Source: Chaetoderma sp. LZ-2023a (taxonomy: Eukaryota > Mollusca > Caudofoveata > Chaetodermatida > Chaetodermatidae). From it: a DNA stretch of 64,000 nucleotides. Positions 44,135-55,784 of the stretch are shown here, piece after piece. Under the pieces are notes generated by a model. It made no database searches, was not told the DNA's origin, and saw only the letters and a program-made list of their open reading frames with translations. The position numbers were made by a program, and so were the translations under genes. Location of the stretch: contig CM067360.1 of the NCBI GenBank assembly GCA_034401795.1, positions 122,808,430 through 122,872,429 on the forward strand, given 5' to 3'. Every line of letters begins with the position of its first letter. Positions within the stretch are counted from its first letter, which is position 1.

Positions 44135-46514
44135 TGGCAGTCAGCATAGACCTTTGAACCGCAGAAACACCAGTGGCAAAGTTAACAAGCTCAGTAGGCG
44201 GGTCTGCTATATCAAAAGGGTCAATGTACGTCTCCCTGAACATCTTGGTCATCAGGCTGACATCTCTATCCCAACGTTTGATGCTTGAGCACCAAGATGG
44301 TAAGACGGATCATTATCCTTGATTTCAGCAACATTTTTCGAATTTGCTCCGAGTATTGTGCTGTTATAGGCCTACTTAAGAACCATCGAACCAATGCAGG
44401 TCCTCTGAGTGTCAGACCAATGATGCCCCCAGCTCCTTTCAATGCCTTATTCTCTGTTGCCTCAATCGTATAGTCCATCCATACAGAATTACACTTTCCA
44501 TGTGAAATTTTACTAACAAAGTGTCCGCCTCTAAAAGCTTCAAGAATATCAGGTGGCAGTCTTTCAAGCTGCAATAGCACCACTGGCATATGTCTAGCAT
44601 AATTGGATCGATTGGTGGCAAACAAAAGACTCGGAAGATGGGATGTCGCTGATTCATACACATCCCATTCACCATGTCTAGTTGCGCGTATGTAGATTGG
44701 TACAGGACGGAGAACCGAACACAAGTCGTCCCAGAACTGGAATGTTGGTGATATACTTCTGCCATGTTCCCGGAATTCATTTAGCAATGGCTCAATCTTA
44801 TCTCCGATCTCGACAACGAGCTTCTTAAGTTCCCCTTCACTAGGCTTCTTATCCGTAGGTGCCGATTATGCCATTTCGAATTGCTGCAGTAGCATTTTTG
44901 CTTCATCTGTAATGGCATAGCCAGTTTTGTTACACCATTCAATGAAATTGTGGACGAGAACAGTATGTAATGATTCATCAACTACCTTCAGTGCATAAAG
45001 TCCTCGGTCAAAGTCCTTGCCTGTTAGCAGCAAAAACAGCAGACTCATGGAGCAGTTGCTTCAGACCAGCATCACCATACAGGTACACTACTCCAGAGAT
45101 GATACTCATCAAAAAGTTCATACCGCCATCACAAGGAATAACACCGGCCAATTCTATAGGGTTGGCCCAAGTGATCTTTAATGCTTTCATCAGAAGGCCC
45201 ATGTCAAAAGAAAATAGGAGCATGTGTCTGTCCGAGGTTGTTCATCGACTCCTTCATGCGCCTTAACGTGGTGGATACTGTTTGATGATCCGTTGGATTT
45301 GACATTATGATAGGGTTGAAGGACACGACCGAGACTGCTGAATTAGTGTCTGTTTTCAGAGCTGCATGGAATAAACCCCATGAAGGAACCTGATGTTCTT
45401 GCCTTGTGTGCACAATACCAGATCTTGCTATGTTATACACGGTCATTATTTTCTTGAAGTCGGCATTACTATTTAATGCCTGAATTTCTCTGGGTGTTAC
45501 TGGTGGCTAAAATTGTGGCTCAGGCCGTGATCTAGGTTTCTGATACGTCAGAAGTTTTGAAAGGTTACCATCCTGAATAGATTCCAGATTAAGGCTTCGT
45601 TGTGGGACCGTCACAATTCGTGGATACAATTTGTGTTGTTCACCTGTTCGTTGGACAAAAATGGATGTCATAGCATGTGCCGTTCGCTTGCCATCAACGG
45701 TTCTTTCAATGTGGTCCCAGTTATCTGCACCTCCCATAATGGGATGTCCTCCGTCATGCCGAGAAGTAAATTCTGGTGGCTTATATGATCCTACTGATGT
45801 TGGTTCCTGTGCAGTGTTAACCTGTTCTGCTGCTGAAGTAAGGAAGTGGCGAAGCTCAGTAAACGATATGCAATAGCCCATTCTATTCATCGTCTCTACA
45901 AGTTTTCTGCTCCCAAATTCATGATGCAAGAACACAATTAACCGAGGTGATTAGGGGAAACCACCGATGTTGTCAGTGTGATAATGTTGGCTGCTATAGT
46001 CAGACAAGGAAGATTGAATTGCTGATGCGTCAGCAGCATTATCATAAAAATCTTTGTAAGCCAACACACTGCTATGTATAAAAGTGGATCAGTCCAGTTT
46101 TTTAGTTGAGCGGTTGCTACTTCCCCAGGAGAGTGGTCTTCATCATCAAGTTTCTTAGAGATATTAGCTCATAAGCTTCTAAATTTAATATATGGAATTA
46201 TGTGCATAAAATGCTTCTAGGGAGTCAATAATAGTGTTTGACCACTATTTCTTATATGTGGGGCATGTTAATAAACAATAAAATGTAAATTAGGAATTCT
46301 GTGATCATAAAAATGTAAACATTAATTTGATACATGGACTCATCACCTATTTGTAGAGAATCTCAGTGAAATTCACTCTAACTTACTTAGTAATAGTAGC
46401 CTACTAGTACTGGCATAAAGCCAGCCAGCCAGTCAAGTTGTCCTTGCAGCTTCATCAGTCATAAAATTCAATGTCGACCTAGATACTGCTATAGGTCATC
46501 AAGTGAGCTAAATA

Positions 46515-46620
46515 TAAATCTAGATTATTTTGAAACTAATTTCACTGAAAGTTGTTGCTGCCTGAGGCAGCAATGACTTTCAGGCAAATTGGTTTCAAAA
46601 TAATCTGCAGTATTTTATTT
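46515..46620. repeat. Family B core palindrome inside the Academ-like element
   Basis: TTATTTTGAAACTAATTTCACTGAAAGTTGTTGCTGCC and its complement around TGAGGCAGCAA. It lies in a stretch (46000-46900) of the gene where I cannot follow the reading frame. Confidence 0.65.
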
Positions 46621-48010
46621 ATAGCATATTTAACTTCTGACCTTGTCAAGCTTCACCATCCACTACCAGATTGATGAATAAAATTCAACCTGTTAACTGG
46701 CAGCCAATGGCTGCCTTGATTTTTCATACAGTAGTCTGCCTCTCTGCCATTAGGGTGCTTGCTACTAGTTATTCACAGATCATGTGTTTGTTTACATTTC
46801 TAATAGAAACCCGTGTTAGTTATAAAAAACATAAAATTTGAGGGGGTTAGGATACACTAATTACTCTAATTCTTTGCTGATAGTAATTACATCCATATTT
46901 GCTTAGCTTAAAGTAAAAATACTGGAGAAGTCAAATTTTTTTTATAAGTTGGAGCTAAGGCCTCTTTAACCTGTAACACGTGTCTCCGCAATATAGCAAC
47001 AGCTTGGTGAACTATGCTATCCTCCGTGACATTGTCCAACTTTTGTTCTGGTTCCTCCTTAGAGTGTGCAACTTCCATAAGTAATTGAGCTAACAGATTA
47101 GCCTTCCTCAGCACCACACCAACAGAAATGTCATTTGAACAAACTAAGTCTGACGAAATGGCTGAGGTATATGAACGAAATGGCTGGTCATTCACTAGTT
47201 AGCTGCTTCTTCAGCTGTTTAGATAGATATTCATCAGGATATTCAATGTCATCTTCTCTAAGCAGTTCTCGAAAACGATTCCTAAGTGTTGTCAATAGAA
47301 AAACCTCCTTGTCATCAATAATAGATGGCCGAAACTCAGAAATTAAACGCATGACACTTTCTTTGATGCGGCAATTCATTTCACTTTCTTTCTTCTGCAT
47401 GTCAATTTTATCGTAGCAGTTTTTCGCCCTATGATACCTAGCCTCTACTGCAAGAAGATCTCCATTCGGGACACCGTGGAGTCTAGCCAACATCTCAGAA
47501 TCACTATAATGTTCGGCTGCGTTTAAAATCTTTGTGTACATGCCACTTCCATCTAGTCTAGAACATACTGATGATTGAACCATTGACCAGCTAAAACGTT
47601 TCTTTGGATTGCACCCTCCACCACACAAAAACAGTTTTTCTTCCAATCAAAAGTTTGAGATGAAACATTGGATCTGGTAAAACAAACAGGGGATACTTCA
47701 CTCCTTATATTACTAGTGCTTGGCATCTCATCTTTGCTGCGCCTGTCCGCAATCCATTTCAGATGTAGAGAACGGGTGTATGTGGACCTACAGTTTCTGT
47801 GATACCGGAAAGTGGCAGTGACACTGATAATTTCAGTCCTTTTGGCAACAAATCTTTCTTCCCACTGCATCTTGTCGTTCAGAACAGGCAGAGAACAGTG
47901 TTTGGATTGTGTTCAAATCTGGAGAAACTCCTGGTGCCTTGACTGTGAATTGTCCCTCACAAAATAAGAAAATTTTTCAAATTTCTTTTTCACGAGTGAG
48001 ATGACATACT

Positions 48011-48185
48011 TACCTCCCTAACACTCTTGATATACTAGTATATCGGCTCTAAATTCAATAATATTCATAATTATAAAAAGTTAGGTGCCCCTAATGGGCA
48101 GGTGGATGTACACAGTCATGCACATAACAGACCCCACCCACTGCGCATGCGCATACTGGTACTTCTGTTACTAAATATTGGCTGA
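48011..48185. repeat. Right inverted terminal repeat of DIRS-like copy 2
   Basis: ACCTCCCTAACACTCTTGATATACTAGTATATCGGCTC ... CAGACCCCACCCACTGCGCATGCGCATACTGGTACTTC. The complement is at 54811-54987 with few differences. Confidence 0.88.
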
Positions 48186-48248
48186 CATAGAAGCAACTAT
48201 TCAAATAACCAAAGGACCAGGCCTCCGTGGGGTGGAGAGGCCGGGATC

Positions 48249-48352
48249 CTGTTAGGGAGGTAAGTATGTCATCTCACTCGTGTAAAAGAAATTTGATAAA
48301 TTTTCTTATTTCACATCATGAGAACATACTTACCTCCCTAACACTCTTGATA
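48249..48352. repeat. Internal complementary region of DIRS-like copy 2
   Basis: GTTAGGGAGGTAAGTATGTCATCTCACTCGTG ... ATTTTCTTATTT is the complement of the right outer edge (47962-48022). It joins directly to CACATCATGAGAACATACTTACCTCCC, the complement of the left outer edge (54975-55003). The join shares ATTT. Confidence 0.88.
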
Positions 48353-48938
48353 AAAACCAGAATTTGAAAGTAAATTTGGTGGGAGGGAGGCAAGGTCCTG
48401 AAAACCAGCACACCCTCGAAGAGACTAGGCTCTTTGAATTTTCAAGAGATTTAAAACATCTGAAATTGTGACTGAAAACACAACCAGGAATAGAATTTTG
48501 CATCGGATAATCGACCGATGAAGAGAGATTGATCAAAAGGCCAATGCGCTCCCCCCCCCCACCCCCCCCCCCCTTTCTGAGGAAGGTTAGGAAAAAACGC
48601 TGCGCTAAATGACTAGCACGTTCTCTAATACTTAATGAAAGCATTTCAAGACATTTGAAAAAAGAAGAATTGCTTCAATTTCAAAACTCTCTGAAAGAAC
48701 CACAATTAAGAGACATTAACCATCACCATATTAAATAAAAAATGACACCATCACCAAGACAAAAAACTAAAATGGTCATATATACTGACCTCTGATGTCT
48801 TGGATGCGTCACTCATCTCTTCCCCCACCGGATGAAGAGAATTGTACCAGCTAATAGTAGGGATACCCTACCAACAAATGTGATATTTGTAAATAGCAGA
48901 GGAGGAAACTAATTACAAACAAAAACCGCTACATTATT

Positions 48939-49874
48939 TTATTTTCTGAGGACTGAGACGGCGAGCGGGTTAGAAGTGTCACGAAGGTAATGGTCGGTAA
49001 AACTTGATTTACAGTGCCACTGGGCTACTGACATAATGTCTTCAATAGAAACACCATTAAATAATGCCGTGGAAGTTACCACACCACGGACACTATGAGC
49101 CTTGGCTCTATCTGCTTGGATTCCAGTGGCTGTCTTATGACAGAATTGAATACATTCTACTATCCATCTGGAAATAGTGTCTCTTGACGCCCTACCATGG
49201 GGTTCAATATATGACAACCATAGGGAACATGGGTCTGTCCGCCAAACCCGAGTTCTTCTCTTGTACTTATTTAAAGCACGGACAGGACACCATACTTTAG
49301 CACCAGGATCATATCTGGTTAAGGCAGGTAAAATAATAGGTTTACTCGGATATTTTAAAGATTGATTCTTAGCCAAGAAATTCAATCTTGGTAGAAGCTT
49401 AAGGCCTTCACCTGTAACTATATAATGGTCAGGCTCAGCAGACATGGCATGAATTTCACAGATATAGCACTAAGTGGTTCAAAAGGTTTATCACTCAAAA
49501 CCTGCAGAACCAGAGAAAGACTCCATGACGGTGTCAGTGGAGGATTTCTTGGTCTGAGATTGCCCATACCTTTAATAAGAGTATTTAAAACACTTACTTC
49601 ATCACTTCGCCAAGCAAGGGATAACAGTCATTAATGCTGATTTGTATCCAGCAATAGAATTAGGCTTAAGACTATCGTCATCATACAGGTGACAGAGAAA
49701 ATCAGCTACTACCTGAATAGATGCTTCCATCGGATCGATACATCTCTTTGAGCACCATTCTGCAAATCTGTTGATTTTATAATTATAAGCTCTGGAGGTT
49801 GACCCCCTTCTCGCTCCGACCATGAAATTGGCTGCTTGCTCCTCCTTAATCGCGCATTTTTTGACAACATCCAT
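48939..49874 (-). pseudogene. DIRS-like tyrosine recombinase (copy 2), internal deletion
   Basis: The N-terminal part (49602-49874) holds the core-binding domain (SRAYNYKINRFAEWC). The catalytic part (48939-49445) keeps AHSVRGVVTSTALFNG with the HxxR box, VAQWHCKSSFTDHYLRD with the nucleophile Tyr, and ends SVLRK. Compared with copy 1, about 61 bases are missing between FEPL and EIHA (about 49455-49475). That removes the helix and the first catalytic Arg and shifts the frame. A stop lies at 49602. Confidence 0.82.
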
Positions 49875-49878
49875 GCAG

Positions 49879-52122
49879 TCAATTGAAACATTGATGGATT
49901 GTTGTGAAGGGTCTTGCCTGGAAGATAATATTGTCCATCAGAGCCAGAGGAACCGGATTGCAAACCAGAAGGTCCAGTAAATCCGTAAACCATGATCGGC
50001 GTGGCCAATTCGGGATGATCAAAAGCACTTGGCATTTCTCTTGTTTGATCTTCTGAAGAATCCTTGGAATCAGGATTGGTGGAGGGTATGCGTATGCATA
50101 CATTCCCTTCCAACTGATAGCTAGCGCATCTATTGTAATAGCGCTTGGATCTGGAATTGGAGAAACGTACGTCATCATCTTCGCATTCTTATTCATTGCG
50201 AACAAATCTATGTTGGGCTTTCCCTAATGATTGAACAGGTGATCCGCCACACATTGATTTAGTTGCCATTCCGTAGGCAGAATGCTCATCCTTCGGCTCA
50301 ATGAGTCTGCTAACAGATTCAGCCTTCCCGGAATATGAACTGCTTTCAAGGTGATCATATGATCCATGCACCAGCAAAGCAGCTTCCATGTCATCATACA
50401 GAGACTGGGCGACTTCGTTCCGCCCTGGCGGTTCATGTAACTCACTACTGTAGAGTTGTCTGAACGTATCATCACAAATTTTCCCTCCTTTCTTTTAAAG
50501 TGTTCCAGGCCTAGAATTACAGCCCGCAATTCTAGCATGTTGATATTTTCCTTTGACTGTTCCAGATTCCAAAGCCCTGATATAGTGGCTTCTTCCAGGC
50601 AAGCTCCCCATCCCTCCATCGATGCATCCGTAAACATCATTACTTGAGGGTGGGGAGGGATCAGCATGACCCCCGCCAGGAGATTTCCTCTCTCCATCCA
50701 CCAATGAAGGTGATGAATGAGAGGGTCCAACACTTGAATGCGCGAGTCCAGTGATCCTGAACTCTGCGTCCACTGAGCCATGAGAAACAATTGAATCGGC
50801 CGCCTGCGTAAGGCCGCCTGAGGAACGACTGGTTCCATTGAAACCATCAGACCTAACATTATCAGATAGACTCGTGCTAGAATATAACGACTGTTGCAAA
50901 CCAACTGAATGCACGAGAGGAGATTTTCCACTCTCTCCTGGGATGGATAAACATATCCTATCTCCAGATCGAAGAACATACCCAGGTAAACAAATCTCTG
51001 GGATGGAGTCAGCTCAGATTTCTGAAAGTTGATTATCCAGCCTAAATCTGTGAGAGTTTACAAAACTATCTCCAGATTTGCGGTCAAACTTTCTGGGTTG
51101 TGTGCTTTCAGCAACCAGTCGTCTATGTAAGTGTGAACAGCTTTATTTCTCCTGCGGAGGTATGCTGTGATAGCAAGTACCACTCGAGTGAAGACCCTTG
51201 GAGCCGTCGAGATGCCGAATGGAAGAAACTTGAATTCCCATTGGCATCCCTGAAAAGCAAATGTCAGGAACTGACGAAAACTCCATGCAATTGGAATGTG
51301 GAAATAAGCATCCTTGAGATCTATTGATGCTGTCCACATCCCCTTCTCTAACCCCAACAACACCGATCTTACTGTTTCCATTTTGAAACTCGGCGTAGCT
51401 ATAAACTTGTTTAGAGGTTTGAGGTTGAGAATTGGTCTCCACCCCCCGATGTTCTTTGTCACAAGAAACACGGTTGAATAGAAGCCCGGGTAATCTTGCG
51501 CTGGTTGAATTGCTTCCTTTAGAATTAAAGATTCTATCTCCTCTTCTATGCACAACCGCTTGTCTGGATATCTTGGAATTTGAGTCCAGACCGGTACCAG
51601 AGACAGATGCAACGGCAGACCTCTTATCCATTCTGGACTGTATCCGTGCGAAAGCCATTGCAAGACTAAGCGGTCCTGAATTAAACGCTTCCACTTCTGA
51701 ATGTGGCAAGTCAAACGCCCTCCCACTGGTGCACCTAGGGTTGACGGGGTGCCCATAAATTTTAGAAGTGGGAGTGTCTCTGGTACGAGTGACAACACCC
51801 GAATGGTACTTGTGGTAACCGGAAAATTTTTTAGCCCATCAGGCCCGGTTACCACGCGCCGCGACCACAGCCATGTGCACCACGGTGCATGGGCTGCTGT
51901 CTGGCTGGCTGCGCTTGAGGCGTTGGCTGACGTACAACAGCACGCTGCTGCTGGCAAGGCCGACGCGGTCTCTGAACCCGGCCGGCCTGCTGGCCTCTGA
52001 CAATGCCAGCACCGCCACGAGCGTAATGCTGTCGAGCAGCCGAGGGCTGAACACGCACGTGTTCTCTGCGCAGCGCCCTCTGGTTGTTCACTAAAGTCAC
52101 TGTCTCTTGGAGGTGCCGACAA
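49879..52122 (-). pseudogene. DIRS-like reverse transcriptase/RNase H and connecting domain (copy 2)
   Basis: One frame runs from about 51790 to 49879 with only two internal stops (51058 and 50224). Blocks: GGWRPILNLKPLN, SIDLKDAYFHIPI, LPFGISTAPRVFTRV and catalytic YIDDWLLKA (about 51110). RNase H: MMFTDASMEGWGACL (about 50620), MLELRAVILGLEHF (about 50520) and MIRSDNSTVVSYMNRQGG (about 50450), so all three acidic positions are present. The connecting domain starts GKPNIDLFAMNKNAKM. The reading frame is markedly better preserved than in copy 1. 51840-52122 overlaps the gag end. Confidence 0.85.
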
Positions 52123-53657
52123 CCTTCACATCCAAAAAGACCAGGGCCCGCCAACAAGCGTGACTTGAGCTCCTGAGATGGGCACAACTTGTCCAGAGCA
52201 AAAGTGCGCCTCGTTCTCAGTGACTTTGTGACTGACCTAGTCAGACAGTCCAGCGCCAGGTTGATGCCATCCTGGATGGCTCGCTGGACTGTCACAGGGC
52301 TAGGTTGTTGCTGCACCGAGGCTGCTACTACCCCAGATAGTAGCTGAGAGACATGGGACAGCGCACTAATCGCTGCTCGTGAGCTCTCTTCGGTGTCGCG
52401 CAAAGCGGCATTAGCTGAGCGCATAGCGCCCGTGCACAACGCTCCCGTGTCAGCACGGGAACCCGGGCGCGTATCTTCACCCAGAGCGGCACGGTGGTCC
52501 GCGCTTGGTCTGGACGCCAGGCCATATCGAGCATACTGACTAGCAGTAACCCGACATCACCTAGCAACCTCGACGGGGGCCATCGCGAGGCGACCTTTCG
52601 GTCTGATCGACTCCTCTGATGATATCTAAGATATGTTCAGCATACGGCAGAAACAGTCGTGCCGGCCAATGGCTTTGCCTGTAACCATGCCCGAGGGTTA
52701 CCGGCGGCCATCTCGTCCACGGAGAGCTCTGGTCTGACAGCGAGGAGCCATGCACACATTTCTGACCAGTCTTCATCCGTGGCTACCTGCAAATTGCCGA
52801 CGAGCAGCGGGCCCTCGTCATCTTCAATGGCATTCGCAGGTAAGGCCGAGGAGGAGGCTATAGACGAACCTGGCTGCCCAGGGAATGTATACGGGGCCCC
52901 AAGGGCTGGCATAACATTCTCCATAGGCTGACCAGGCACCAAGGCCACGCTTGTGTGTGGGGAATCATGCACACCAGCAGGGCCCGGAACGTCCGTATGA
53001 GATTCCACGCTTAAGCGTGGAATCTTATACGGGTGGCCATCCGCTCCAAACCGGCCCACAGGCTGAATCATGAAACCTGCTCCCGAGGGAACAGTGCCAT
53101 AGGTGCGAGTGACCGCGCTCCCCATGAGAGGAGTGTAGACGCTCGCATCCATGTCTTCATGCTCATCCTGTGGGCCGAGCAGGTAGTCTTCATCATCTTC
53201 CTGGTCAGGAAAGTTAGACTCTGGATTAGTAAGGAAAACTAACCCAGACTGACCAGGTGAATGCTCGAAAGCCGATGATGAGGTTACTCCGCGAGTGATC
53301 GTGGTCAGGCCCGCTGGTCGGGTCCTGCCTGATGCTGCTCGCACCGCTGGAACAAGACGGCTGCCCCTGGATCACTAAACACTTTGTCCGAGCTAGTAGG
53401 GCATGATCCAGGGACGTGGCTACCTGCACTGAGGTCGATGCGCAGGAAGTTGAAACACCTGTGCCCGGAAACATACCGCGAAGCATGTCAGGCATCAGAT
53501 CCTTCAAAGTCCTGCGCATCTCACTCACCAACTCAACCTTGAAGGCCTCGAGCTCACCCTTCTCAGAGGCCTTCTTCTTACCCTCCTTCTTTGCCTTCTT
53601 GCCCTCCTCAGCCATCAGCTTAGCCTGAAAAGCAAAGAATTCAGAGGTTAGATGCAC
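51849..53657 (-). pseudogene. DIRS-like gag region (copy 2)
   Basis: It starts at about 53657 with a Lys-rich coiled-coil-like stretch (AEEGKKAKKEGKKKASEKGE, about 53615) and a helical segment (MRRTLKDLMPDMLRGMF). Next comes an acidic patch (FPDQEDDEDYLLGPQDEHED, about 53200), a DEDWSEMCAWLLAVRPEL segment and a helical region (52200-52400), ending in a Gln/Arg-rich basic tail (51849-51960). The order parallels copy 1. The pieces are in different frames. Confidence 0.6.
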
Positions 53658-53659
53658 CC

Positions 53660-54810
53660 CCCCCCCCCCACCTTTTTACAAATGACACATTTGTTAACCA
53701 GCATACAAACTGAATAAAGATGGCAAGGGTGGGGGAAGAATCTAGCCTTCATAGGCTTAAGACAGGATGGACAAAACTTCTGAAAAGGAATGGATACGAA
53801 GACAATGAGTATTATAGTTTGCAAAACCTTGTTAATAGACTATTAGTACCAACAAGAACAAAACTCGAGAAGACATCCACCTTCTTTATACAGACTACCC
53901 TGATGGGACAGATGACAACCAGGATCCCAAATTAACAAAGAGAGAGAAAGGAGTAATGACTAACTAGATATCTCTCCACCTTCATAATAAAGGGTGATAA
54001 AACATCAAGGACTTTCTCTAAACTAGGATTATGACATCAAGAAAGGGAAAAAACTCTGGCTGATTATGACATCAACCCTCAATGCAACAGCTCCTTCAAG
54101 GAGAGGAGACATCAGAAACAAATGCAAGAAACATCTAGAGACTAAAGACATTCATTATTCCCGAATAATATACTTTATATTAAATATATATATTCGAGAA
54201 CCCATGCACATACAAGAGAGAATACAGTGCAATAACAAATGGCAGCAGAAATTATTGAATATTTTCAAATAATTAAGTGCCATAACTAACAAACTCCCTT
54301 AGCCTGAGCACAGGCAAACCATCCTCTTGTGCAGGAGAACACATCCATCCATCCGCCGAGACTCCTCTTCCAGAAGAACTGATGAGGGGGATGGGACAAA
54401 AGGAAGGAGACATTTCTTTTATTAATTTAATATATCTCCAACCCGTAGACATATCATGATGATAAGTAAAAAAAGAGACGTGAACAACCTTCGAGAGAAG
54501 AACAGGAACCCGTACACATACATAAGTTGAACCTGTAAGCACAAAGCACAAGAGATTAATAGCCCTAGGCACTGGGAAAAATTTAACAAGGATTCCCAGC
54601 GCCTGAAAACGAGGTACCGCCGAAACGGCCGCGACGAAAACAGGTAACAAATAAAAGTTACAGGTCTTAAATAAATATATGGAACAATATCACCTTAGCA
54701 GATGAAGAGGAGGACTACTCTAACACTTTAGCATCAGCCATGATGGAACCAGATGATAAATATAGTGAAATTCTCAATAGAGTGTGTTAAAGTTTTCCAC
54801 AAGTTGATTT
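53660..54810 (-). other. Leader region of DIRS-like copy 2
   Basis: Lies between the inverted terminal repeat and gag. It is A-rich on the plus strand with a poly-C run at 53658-53669. No convincing protein. Confidence 0.5.
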
Positions 54811-54987
54811 CAGCCAATATATTAGAAAAAAGGAAGTACCAGTATGCGCAAGCGCAGTGGGTGGGGTCTGTCATGTGCATGACTGTGTACATCCACCTGC
54901 CCATTAGGGGCACCTAACTTTTTATAATTCTGAATATTATTGAATTTAGAGCCGATATACTAGTATATCAAGGGTGTTAGGGAGGTA
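54811..54987. repeat. Left inverted terminal repeat of DIRS-like copy 2
   Basis: CAGCCAATATATTAG ... GGAAGTACCAGTATGCGCAAGCGCAGTGGGTGGGG ... CCGATATACTAGTATATCA, the complement of 48011-48185. The outer ~20 bases to 55006 differ from the right end. Confidence 0.88.
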
Positions 54988-55784
54988 TGTTCTCATGATG
55001 TGAAATATACATTTGTCCATGTCAAGTGGTCGAGTCACTCGCCGCCTTTTGGTGCTAGAAACATTAAATTTTTCTGCCATTATGATTTGTTTTCATCACA
55101 TATCTAAAAAAGAGAACATATGTTTAGTGTTACACATGCTGATGACAATAATAACAGATACATGAATGGCTAAGATTATTCGTTGTGGTGTGTATCTCAG
55201 GAAACATGTTGTTGATGACAATAACACATAGACACTGAGCACGTTCGATTGGACTAGGGTTGCAACATTGGTGTCGTGCTGTTGGCATGGCATGAATATG
55301 ACGGCATTAATTAAATTCTTTTTCAGCGAGTGCTGCAACACTAGGGTCTTCCTCATTGCATGACAAATTGTGACGTCATAATTAATTTCTTTAATATAAT
55401 TATGGTGTCACAATCATGGCATGTCAACTACTCAAGTTACACATTAAAAGTGCTGTTAAACAAAAGAATTTGCTCAATGATGTCACATGCCATGCCAACA
55501 TTACGATACTAGTGTTGACAAAATTAGCCCAATCGAATGTGCTCTGTAGAGTGTCTCTACCCCGCCGGAGGTTTACTATAGATTTCCTGTTCACTTGAAC
55601 TCTGGTTTAAACAAAATGAATATAACGTTTTAAGTGTTAAGCAATGGCAAGTAGTGGTACATGTATTTATGTTTTTTTACTTTTTTCGTCAAATGAAGAA
55701 AGCAGTAAAAATAAATAGTTAGTTACCAGGTTTCGTGAAGGATTAAAAACAGGATATAGCCATAAATGTCTCCAGGACATGTTG

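Larger units (their letters stand above)
47962..55006 (-). mobile_element. DIRS-like retrotransposon, copy 2, with complete termini
   Basis: About 7.04 kb. Minus-strand order is left terminus (55006), leader, gag, reverse transcriptase/RNase H, connecting domain, tyrosine recombinase, internal complementary region, right terminus (47962). Both junctions carry AAAT (47962-47965 and 55003-55006), and the same AAAT sits at the junction inside the internal complementary region. Integration by tyrosine recombinase at a short crossover explains this without a staggered-cut duplication. Coding lesions (stops at 51058, 50224 and 49879, and a deletion in the recombinase) show that the copy itself is inactive. 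Confidence 0.88.
41959..55080 (-). pseudogene. Academ-like transposase, split by two insertions
   Basis: The start Met is at 55080, followed by a basic leader and C-I-F-C across the DIRS site (55003/47962). Next come YHRNC (about 47800) and LLAVEARYHRAK (about 47440), zinc-like Cys/His modules. A D-D-E-like core can be proposed: ADNWDHIERTVDGK (Asp at about 45725), CDGGMNFL (Asp at about 45130) and the Glu of YTIEATENKALKG (44454-44463). An XPG/FEN1-like nuclease region follows: AVIFDGHAVIQM (about 43230), NHEEADTRI (about 42770), SPETDVLAL and LTGCNTVSSF (about 42505). The Cys-rich tail CALQCKCL ... CTSACNCEGLC ends at 41959. Stops and frameshifts are scattered, so the copy is dead. I recognise the family as an intron-poor, invertebrate-expanded protein usually annotated as uncharacterised. 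Confidence 0.68.
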
